From CAZQLW01 sp964639875 (GTDB lineage: Archaea > Nanobdellota > Nanobdellia > Woesearchaeales > GW2011-AR9): a stretch of DNA of 6,041 bases. The position numbers and the translations under genes are program-made. Each line of letters opens with the position of its first letter. Within the stretch, counting starts at the first letter, position 1. This document shows positions 1-4,823 of this stretch, piece after piece. Under the pieces are notes generated by a model that was not told the DNA's origin, did not search any database, and saw only the letters and a list, made by a program, of their open reading frames with translations. The DNA lies in assembly GCA_964639875.1 (NCBI GenBank), contig CAZXEM010000067.1:1-6041 (forward strand). Reading direction: 5' to 3'.

Positions 1-474
1 GTTGATAGGTGCGTAAATGTCTGGCTAAGAACAATGGACGGAATGGGCAATAATGAAGGGCTAATTTTTGTTGCTGCTACTAATTACCTAGAAAAGATTG
101 ACGATGCTTTACTTCGAGCTGGTAGATTTGATTATGTTGTTGAAATACCTAAACCTAACTTATCTGGAGTGGAAGACATTTTCTTTAAACAGATGGATCT
201 TAAAGAACGGAAAGCTGGTCGAGATATTTATGACGTCAACGATTTCGCTGAATTGTCAGAAATGATGTATCAACGAAGAATGACTGGTGCGGACATTGCC
301 GATGTTTTGAAACAAGCTTCATTTAACCAAATTCAATATTTTATGAAATCTTCTGCTGATGGTAAACCAATGAGTAAAGATGAATTGATGATCAAGGATA
401 AAGATTTAATGGATGTCATCAATTTATATGCGCGAGTTAAAGAAGAGAAGAAATTTGTTGGGTTTAATGTTTGA
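1..474 (+). CDS. AAA+ ATPase, C-terminal part (5' end outside the window)
   Basis: The frame is open from base 1 to the TGA at 472-474, giving 157 residues of the 3' end; the ATG at 34 is internal, not a start. The fragment begins with VDRCVNVWLRTMDGM, the stretch that follows Walker B in AAA proteins. Next come sensor 1 (AATN, residues 25-28) and the second region of homology with ALLRAGRFD (36-44), whose Arg39 and Arg42 fit the arginine-finger positions. The helical lid follows, with the sensor-2-like MTGADIADVLKQA at 94-106. Walker A and Walker B lie upstream, outside the window. Such proteins use ATP hydrolysis in a ring to unfold or remodel proteins. No FtsH-type zinc protease domain follows the lid, which ends in about 50 charged residues, so this is probably a stand-alone or Cdc48-like ATPase. 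The specific function and substrate cannot be told from this piece. Confidence 0.93.
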   Translation, partial: VDRCVNVWLRTMDGMGNNEGLIFVAATNYLEKIDDALLRAGRFDYVVEIPKPNLSGVEDIFFKQMDLKERKAGRDIYDVNDFAELSEMMYQRRMTGADIADVLKQASFNQIQYFMKSSADGKPMSKDELMIKDKDLMDVINLYARVKEEKKFVGFNV

Positions 475-509
475 TTATCGTTTTCTGCCATAAATCCTGC
501 TAATTCAGC

Positions 510-514
510 TTTTT
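510..514 (+). terminator. Weak oligo-T stop signal after the AAA+ ATPase gene
   Basis: A run of five T lies 35 bases past the ATPase stop codon, with a T4 run at 481-484 before it. Archaeal RNA polymerase terminates at oligo-T without needing a hairpin. Both runs are short for this AT-rich sequence, so the call is weak. Confidence 0.25.
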
Positions 515-529
515 GATAAAAATATTGGT

Positions 530-544
530 CGGAAAGTTTATATC
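530..544 (+). promoter_or_regulatory. Archaeal BRE + TATA promoter
   Basis: CGGAAAG (530-536) directly followed by TTTATATC (537-544) closely matches the archaeal purine/A-rich BRE plus TTTATATA box. It is the best promoter match in the window. Initiation would be expected about 25 bases past the TATA centre, near 566. No ORF begins there, so the product would be a noncoding RNA or a long leader reaching the ORF at 769 and the gene at 922. Confidence 0.6.
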
Positions 545-553
545 ACTCCTTTG

Positions 554-570
554 CTATTGATAACCAATAG
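554..570. promoter_or_regulatory. Operator-like inverted repeat over a predicted transcription start
   Basis: CTATTG and CAATAG form perfect 6-base arms around a 5-base spacer (ATAAC). The repeat is centred at 562, covering the start site predicted from the TATA box at 537-544. A dyad here is a typical place for a repressor to block archaeal polymerase. It could instead be a small 5' hairpin. A second palindrome, GTTATAAC, lies at 576-583. Confidence 0.4.
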
Positions 571-651
571 ATATAGTTATAACTTTATTAGCGGCGTAGA
601 GGGGGTGGTAATATTAGTTACTTCTTTTGCAGTGTAAATTATTAGATCAAA

Positions 652-722
652 TTAAGCGAGAAAAAGTTAGAAAAAGTTAGAAAGGAGAAACAAGTCTCTC
701 CCCCTAACAATACCTCGCTAAA
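652..722 (+). ncRNA. Nested hairpin, candidate structured RNA or leader element
   Basis: Three nested stems can be drawn. The outer one pairs 652-660 (TTAAGCGAG) with 714-722 (CTCGCTAAA), 8 of 9 pairs. The middle one pairs GTTAG (676-680) with CTAAC (704-708). The inner one pairs GGAGA (684-688) with TCTCC (697-701), closing an 8-base loop. The element lies downstream of the strong promoter at 530-544. The upstream G-rich stretch offers a competing fold: TTAGCG (588-593) with CGCTAA (716-721), and AGGGGG (600-605) with CCCCCT (700-705). No known RNA family is recognised. No oligo-T tract follows closely, so the RNA may be a leader rather than a discrete transcript. The strand is assigned only from the promoter. 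Confidence 0.35.
660..683 (+). repeat. Short tandem repeat, 10-base unit GAAAAAGTTA
   Basis: Two complete copies of GAAAAAGTTA (660-669 and 670-679) are followed by a partial third (GAAA, 680-683). The repeat supplies two interchangeable GTTAG segments, at 666-670 and 676-680, either of which could pair with CTAAC at 704-708. Confidence 0.8.
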
Positions 723-768
723 GGTTAAGTTATTGAAAACATAATTCATATTTAAAATTTGTGGAAAA

Positions 769-891
769 ATGGATAAAACGAAACTAAATCAAGAGTTGAA
801 AAAACAAATTGAAATTCGAACTTGGATTAGAAAGTCATCTCCACTATGTCCTAAAAATAAATCTCCTTATCAAAAACATGTTTCCTCATAG
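769..891 (+). CDS. Doubtful small ORF, 40 residues
   Basis: ATG at 769-771 runs to TAG at 889-891. The product is lysine-rich, starting MDKTKLNQELKKQIEIRTW and ending in a Pro/Ser/Lys-rich tail with one cysteine. It has no recognisable domain, no membrane segment and no ribosome binding site. It is in the same reading frame as the gene at 922, separated from it by its own TAG and a TGA at 916-918. It could be a real small basic protein, an upstream ORF in a leader, or chance. Existence as a protein is not established. Confidence 0.25.
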   Translation: MDKTKLNQELKKQIEIRTWIRKSSPLCPKNKSPYQKHVSS

Positions 892-892
892 G

Positions 893-898
893 TAATAT
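893..898 (+). promoter_or_regulatory. TATA-like box for the methyltransferase-fusion gene
   Basis: TAATAT is centred about 26 bases before the ATG at 922, the distance expected when an archaeal transcript starts at or next to the start codon. There is no Shine-Dalgarno-like purine stretch before that ATG, which agrees with leaderless translation. The BRE side (CTCATAGG) is poor, so this is a weak match. Confidence 0.3.
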
Positions 899-900
899 TG

Positions 901-915
901 ACTAACACTATTAGT
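901..915. promoter_or_regulatory. Inverted repeat between TATA box and start codon
   Basis: ACTAA and TTAGT are perfect 5-base arms around the 5-base spacer CACTA. The repeat ends 6 bases before the ATG at 922, where a bound protein would block initiation. Short dyads are frequent in AT-rich DNA, so an operator role is only a suggestion. Confidence 0.25.
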
Positions 916-921
916 TGATTA

Positions 922-3234
922 ATGACAAGTTTTTATGACTTTCCTATGGACTCTGAACTTAAAAATAAGACTGAAACCCCCCTGGAAGAAAAAGAAAGCT
1001 TAGATGAAATAGTTTTAAATCCATATTCTAGAATGATCTCTGAAATCCCTTATTCTCCAAGTAAGAAATTATTAGATATTTTAAGTTATATGGTTCTTCA
1101 TCCTCCTAAAAGGTATCAGATAAAATATTTTTTTTCTATTAATGAATTAGTGAGCGACCTTTCTGATTATGAAAGGTTAAAAAATGATTTTGCAGAAAGT
1201 GTTGATTGGGCTTATAGTATTTTTTCATCTTGGATGAATGACATTGAGGATTCAAAAGTAAATTATGATTCAGTTTCTTTAGTTAAAGATATTAGTTCTT
1301 CATTGGAGGGAATAAAAAAAGCCGTTACCTTACAAGGTAATTCTGAAGATGTCCAAAAATTCTTAACAGAAATTAACGGAAAGTTAAAACATCCCCTCTT
1401 TCCACCCCAATTTAGTCATTTAGGAGAAATTGCTACTAAGACCGCTTACATTTACAGAAGTTGCGTGATTGAAAAAGGTAATCAAGAGACTTATCAATTA
1501 TGGGAACAATTTCGGAGGAAGTTTGTTATGGGAACTTATCCAGAAGTAGTTTCGGCTTTAGCAAAATTGCCAAGTTATGTTCCCCCATCATTAACAACTT
1601 TTATTTCTGATGCTATTGAAAATATCAGTGATACTGAACATTTAACAGAATTAATGAGGACCATTTCTGAACATTATCATTTGTTTAACAATAAAGAGAT
1701 TAATGCTTTTTTAGAAGGGATCAATAAACAATACCCTGCTACTGCTGAAATGGCAGTTAAACAACTCAATCAAAGAATGCAATTACGTGCTTCTGAAAAA
1801 GAACTTCTTGCCAGAGAAATCGAAGAAACTAGTGAAAAAATTTATCTTTTAGAATTGGATGACCCTGAACCTTACATTCGTAAAAAGGAACATGATATCT
1901 CTCTTAGTTTAGGTCCAGATAAAGCACACGAATTTAAAAAAAATATCAGGATCTTTGAAGATGTTGGAATTGGCAGTCTAACTACTTTTATGAACCTTTA
2001 TTGTAAATTTTTAGAGAAAAAACTTTCTAAAGAAGATGAACGACATTTTGGTTCGATGTTGGGAAGTTTAAGTGTTTATTCTAAAAGGAAACAAGAAAAT
2101 AAAACTATCCTTGATAATATTTTAAGTAAAGGCCCTACTAAAATAAATTCTTCGTTAAGAAAGAAACTTAAAGCAGAATACGATGCAGAAATAACTCATG
2201 TTTGGGATTTAAGACCATTACAAGCAAATCTTTATTCAACTTATCATGCTTTTGCTAATTATCAAGAGGTAGTCAATCGAAAATTTGAGGATAAGAAATA
2301 TACTGGGTTTCTTGATTTCTTATTAGAAAAAGATTATTTAGAAGAAGATATTTTAGTTGTTGCTGGCGGTTGTGGTTTGGCTAAAAAAGAAAGTTTGTTA
2401 GTTAAAAGACTTAGAGAAAAAGAAAATCGTCAAGCAGAACTTTTATTGATTGATAGAAACGAACAAGTTACAAATTTAGCTTTGTTACATTGTATTCAAA
2501 AGGGACTTTATGGCCTTTCTGATTTGCCACCGGTACTTAACATTGATCTTACTAAAATTTCTCCAGAACATTTTAAAGAATTTCGAGATTTAATGGATCG
2601 ACAAATTTTGTTTACTATGTTTGGTGGAACTCCATTTAACCAACCGAACATGTGGGAAATGTATGCTCGGGAAAGAGATATTTTTGCACTGCGAAAATAT
2701 GGACCTCATTATGATCAAAATATATTCACCAGAACATCTGCCTGGATAAAAAGTTTAATCGCTGAAGAAAGATGGATGATTAAAGCAAGAGAACATGTTA
2801 ACAAGCCAGATTTGTTAATCACAGAAGGAGATTCACGAAAAGATTTAAGTTATTATTGTCAACCATCATCAATTGAATTTTTGAATAAAGGTATCTCTAA
2901 TCGTTATCAAATCTATCCTGACGATTTGTTATCAAAAAATCCTTTAATTACTATTGATGAAAGTGAACAAAAAATGAAATCGTTTTATTTGATTCGGGAA
3001 GAACACCCTCTTAACAAAGGCATTCATCATAACGCTCAAGCCATTTTAGTGATTGATTCCGGGACTTTGGATGAAGATAAATTTAATAGCATGATGGCCA
3101 ATATTGGCTGGCAGAATGATTTCTTTTATCATGATAATTCAATTATTGCTGTGAGTCAAGTAGCTAAACCTGTAAGGCCATATTTGGGATTGAGACATTT
3201 CGTTTCAGAACATGATTTAATTAGTAGAACTTGA
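922..3234 (+). CDS. Two-part protein: helical N-terminal region + EgtD-like SAM-dependent methyltransferase domain
   Basis: This 770-residue protein starts at ATG 922; an in-frame TGA at 916-918 rules out a longer N-terminus. Residues 1 to about 440 are not recognised. They look mostly helical and charged, with a possible coiled coil near 280-320. Residues ~470-750 read as a class I Rossmann methyltransferase: a strand with a glycine loop (ILVVAGGCGLAKKE, 477-490), an acidic strand end for the SAM ribose (LLLIDRN, 507-513), and FTMFGGTPFN (564-573), aligning by eye with the FLGSTIGN motif of EgtD. PDLLITEGDSRKD (629-641) matches EgtD's LLLG-D-KD strand, and the final strand is DNSIIAVSQVA (738-748). 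Asn573 falls where EgtD's substrate-binding Asn lies. The C-terminal EgtD histidine-binding residues are not evident, so the substrate is probably not simply histidine. There is no signal peptide or membrane segment, so it is cytosolic. The domain assignment is by-eye similarity to a remembered family. Confidence 0.85.
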   Translation: MTSFYDFPMDSELKNKTETPLEEKESLDEIVLNPYSRMISEIPYSPSKKLLDILSYMVLHPPKRYQIKYFFSINELVSDLSDYERLKNDFAESVDWAYSIFSSWMNDIEDSKVNYDSVSLVKDISSSLEGIKKAVTLQGNSEDVQKFLTEINGKLKHPLFPPQFSHLGEIATKTAYIYRSCVIEKGNQETYQLWEQFRRKFVMGTYPEVVSALAKLPSYVPPSLTTFISDAIENISDTEHLTELMRTISEHYHLFNNKEINAFLEGINKQYPATAEMAVKQLNQRMQLRASEKELLAREIEETSEKIYLLELDDPEPYIRKKEHDISLSLGPDKAHEFKKNIRIFEDVGIGSLTTFMNLYCKFLEKKLSKEDERHFGSMLGSLSVYSKRKQENKTILDNILSKGPTKINSSLRKKLKAEYDAEITHVWDLRPLQANLYSTYHAFANYQEVVNRKFEDKKYTGFLDFLLEKDYLEEDILVVAGGCGLAKKESLLVKRLREKENRQAELLLIDRNEQVTNLALLHCIQKGLYGLSDLPPVLNIDLTKISPEHFKEFRDLMDRQILFTMFGGTPFNQPNMWEMYARERDIFALRKYGPHYDQNIFTRTSAWIKSLIAEERWMIKAREHVNKPDLLITEGDSRKDLSYYCQPSSIEFLNKGISNRYQIYPDDLLSKNPLITIDESEQKMKSFYLIREEHPLNKGIHHNAQAILVIDSGTLDEDKFNSMMANIGWQNDFFYHDNSIIAVSQVAKPVRPYLGLRHFVSEHDLISRT

Positions 3235-4221
3235 TTATTTGATTTTTTTTATTTCAGGGAAATAATCTACAATATATTCTTTGTTAACCATAACAGTACG
3301 ATAATGTCTAATTAGTTGACCAAAGTTACGTCTCAATTCTTTAAGATTTTTTCTTAATTCTCTATTACTTCTAACTTGGATTTCAAATTCTAAATCTGCT
3401 CTCCCAATAGCTTCTGTTACGTAAGTTACATTATTATTAAGTTTAAGATACTCTTTCAATTTTAATCTTACACTAGGATTAACGTCGGCCAGTTTAAGAA
3501 ATATTTTATAATTATGATACCCTAACTGTCCAATATCTATTTTTGCTTTAAAACCAACAATAACTTTCTTCTCTTTCAAGTTCTTAATTCTATGCTTAAT
3601 TGTGTTCGGGGCAACTTTAAGTTTGTTAGCCATGTTTAATAACGGTTCTCTGGCATTCTTAGAAAGGAACCATAAAATTTGCATATCAATTTCATCTAAA
3701 GAGATGGTTTTAGTTTTACCTCCAATAATCCTTTCCGATAAATCATTTTGATCGTAAATGTAATTGTTCATGTAATGATGAATTTGCGTAATGATAGTAA
3801 CAAAAGAATCTTGGAAATAACCCCCATGTTTTTCTAATATTTTATCAAAAATTTCTTTAAACTCATAAACGTTTTTTGCCCAGATTAAGATTGCTAAATC
3901 GTACATCTCTTCTAAAAGAACTACCCACCCAACAGATTTTAACTTTTTAAGATATCTTAATATTTCTTTTTCTTTATCAATGTCCACATCTCGGAACCTG
4001 ATAAACACTCTGAAAACCATATAACCTAATTTTGAATTATCAATAATGGCATAAAAATTTCTAATAATTTTTTGGTCTACCAATCGTTTGATTCTGTAAT
4101 TGACAACTTCTTTTGATAATCTTGTTTTTTTTGCAATAATAGAATTTGCTTGCCTGGCATCTTGATCGAGGCAGTACAAAATAGCTTTATCTTTAGCATC
4201 GAGACTAGAAGTAGAGGGCAT
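3235..4221 (-). CDS. Tandem Lrp/AsnC-family (FFRP) transcription regulator
   Basis: The 328-residue protein contains two complete Lrp/AsnC modules, about twice the usual ~150-residue length. The first winged HTH spans about 7-61 (LDAKDKAILYCLDQDARQ... NYRIKRLVDQKIIRNFYAIID), followed by a RAM/AsnC effector-type domain at ~66-150. The second HTH is at ~175-230 (LDEIDMQILWFLSKNARE... HRIKNLKEKKVIVGFKAKID), with a second RAM domain at ~234-318 (GYHNYKIFLKLADV... VTEAIGRADLEFEIQV). Both HTHs keep the RIK.L recognition-helix end and the I..F.A.ID wing, so both may bind DNA. Known relatives bind palindromic promoter sites, often sensing amino acids; the ligand here is unknown. The ATG at 4219-4221 sits about 25 bases from a TATA box. 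The gene is convergent with the methyltransferase gene and lies 69 bases downstream of the pyrophosphatase gene on the same strand. Confidence 0.95.
   Translation of the reverse strand: MPSTSSLDAKDKAILYCLDQDARQANSIIAKKTRLSKEVVNYRIKRLVDQKIIRNFYAIIDNSKLGYMVFRVFIRFRDVDIDKEKEILRYLKKLKSVGWVVLLEEMYDLAILIWAKNVYEFKEIFDKILEKHGGYFQDSFVTIITQIHHYMNNYIYDQNDLSERIIGGKTKTISLDEIDMQILWFLSKNAREPLLNMANKLKVAPNTIKHRIKNLKEKKVIVGFKAKIDIGQLGYHNYKIFLKLADVNPSVRLKLKEYLKLNNNVTYVTEAIGRADLEFEIQVRSNRELRKNLKELRRNFGQLIRHYRTVMVNKEYIVDYFPEIKKIK
3243..3250 (+). terminator. Oligo-T terminator of the methyltransferase-fusion gene
   Basis: Eight consecutive T begin 9 bases past the TGA at 3232-3234, a good archaeal termination tract. 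The run lies inside the last codons of the convergent regulator gene, where it encodes the lysines of its C-terminus on the other strand. Confidence 0.5.
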
Positions 4222-4230
4222 ACTTAGTTG

Positions 4231-4247
4231 AATAATTTTGGATTATT
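4231..4247. promoter_or_regulatory. Inverted repeat in the regulator's promoter, possible autoregulatory operator
   Basis: AATAAT (4231-4236) and ATTATT (4242-4247) are perfect 6-base arms around a 5-base spacer, overlapping the TATA box and the gap before the start codon. Lrp-family regulators commonly repress their own promoters through such dyads. AT-only arms arise easily by chance here. Confidence 0.3.
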
Positions 4248-4256
4248 TAATTTTTG
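4243..4256 (-). promoter_or_regulatory. BRE + TATA promoter of the Lrp-like gene (leaderless)
   Basis: On the minus strand CAAAAA is followed by TTAAATAA, a reasonable BRE/TATA pair. The TATA centre is about 25 bases upstream of the ATG at 4221, predicting a transcript that begins at or beside the start codon. No Shine-Dalgarno sequence is visible, in keeping with leaderless initiation. Confidence 0.45.
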
Positions 4257-4260
4257 TGGT

Positions 4261-4277
4261 AAAAAACTGCAAAAAAA
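4261..4277 (-). terminator. Double oligo-T terminator of the argS-pyrophosphatase pair
   Basis: On the minus strand, T7 (4277-4271), GCAG, then T6 (4266-4261) begins 13 bases past the pyrophosphatase stop codon. This is a strong archaeal termination signal. Together with the promoter that follows it, it separates the regulator from the upstream operon. Confidence 0.6.
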
Positions 4278-4290
4278 GTAGAATTGATGC

Positions 4291-4821
4291 TTACTTTTCC
4301 AAATGTTTCTTTAGTTTCATCAACGCATCATTACGCATGCTAATCTTATTTTTTTCTTCTGCAGAGAAATCGCCAAGAGTTTTTTCATAACCTTCCGGCA
4401 TGAAAATTGGATCCCAACCAAAACCAGTTCCAGTAGGAGTAACAATTTTTCCGTTCAACTCCCCAACAAAAAAATGTAAATCTGTTTCATTAGAATAACC
4501 AATAACTGTTTTTGCAATACATTTATTATTATCATATTTAGAAACAAGTTCATAAATTCCTTTGTTACCTAAAGAATCTAAAAACCATTTGATTAATGGA
4601 CCGGGAAGACCGTTTAAACATTCGAAATACAGAGAAGTGTCTTCAACAAAGAATTCTTCCTCTCTATCTTTAGTAGCAACTTCCAATTTTTCTTTAATAA
4701 TTTCCATTGGATCTAAAGATTGTATTTCTGGAAGATCTAAATCAATCCCTTCAACTTCAGGAACGATTGCTTGTACTTCTTTCAATTTTCCTGGGTTTCC
4801 TGTTATAAAATAAAGTGTCAT
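4291..4821 (-). CDS. ITPA/RdgB/Ham1-family XTP/dITP pyrophosphatase
   Basis: The enzyme hydrolyses non-canonical purine nucleotides (ITP, dITP, XTP) to the monophosphate and pyrophosphate, keeping deaminated bases out of DNA and RNA in the cytosol. The 176-residue product is of normal family length. It begins with the signature FITGNPGKLKEV (5-16), which binds phosphate. EDTSLYF (60-66) carries the conserved acidic pair, and GLPGPLIKWFL (71-81) follows. GFGWDPIF (133-140) and the base-recognition end EKNKISMR (156-163) complete the fold. The EDT...GLPGP.IKWFL version matches eukaryotic ITPA and archaeal homologues more than bacterial RdgB, which usually has DDSGL. The start codon is 2 bases after the argS stop codon, so the two are almost certainly cotranscribed and perhaps translationally coupled. 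No key residue appears missing. Confidence 0.96.
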   Translation of the reverse strand: MTLYFITGNPGKLKEVQAIVPEVEGIDLDLPEIQSLDPMEIIKEKLEVATKDREEEFFVEDTSLYFECLNGLPGPLIKWFLDSLGNKGIYELVSKYDNNKCIAKTVIGYSNETDLHFFVGELNGKIVTPTGTGFGWDPIFMPEGYEKTLGDFSAEEKNKISMRNDALMKLKKHLEK

Positions 4822-4823
4822 TT

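Larger units (their letters stand above)
475..921. other. 447-base intergenic region with regulatory and structured-RNA signals
   Basis: No convincing protein gene is present on either strand. In order it contains the weak T-runs, a strong archaeal promoter match (530-544), an inverted repeat (554-570), the palindrome GTTATAAC (576-583), a G-rich patch (591-608) that stands out from the AT-rich background, a tandem 10-base repeat (660-683) within a nested hairpin (652-722), a doubtful 40-codon ORF (769-891), and a TATA-like box plus inverted repeat just before the start codon at 922. I looked for and did not find tRNA, C/D-box or 5S signatures. An uncharacterised RNA gene or a long regulated 5' leader are both plausible. 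Confidence 0.7.

Noticed and set aside
34..36. ATG as the start of the ATPase gene
   Set aside because: The frame is open upstream and encodes the conserved residues that precede TMDGM in AAA proteins, so this Met is internal.
642..749. Minus-strand ORF of 35 codons through the hairpin region
   Set aside because: Low-complexity Phe/Leu/Ser/Asn-rich peptide with no promoter or family signal; better explained by the structured segment on the other strand.
811..822. GTTCGAAT-like T-loop of a tRNA on the minus strand
   Set aside because: The flanking bases do not form the 5-bp T stem and no acceptor or anticodon arm can be drawn around it.
607..899. Nine-base direct repeat GGTAATATT at 607-615 and 891-899
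   Set aside because: A 9-mer repeat within a few hundred AT-rich bases is expected by chance fairly often, and only the second copy is suitably placed to be a promoter.
475..921. CRISPR array, insertion sequence ends or attachment site
   Set aside because: No spaced long direct repeats, no transposase or integrase fragment, and no target-site duplication are visible.
4562..4813. Plus-strand ORF of 83 codons
   Set aside because: It lies wholly antisense to the pyrophosphatase gene, whose family motifs are intact, and has no recognisable features of its own.
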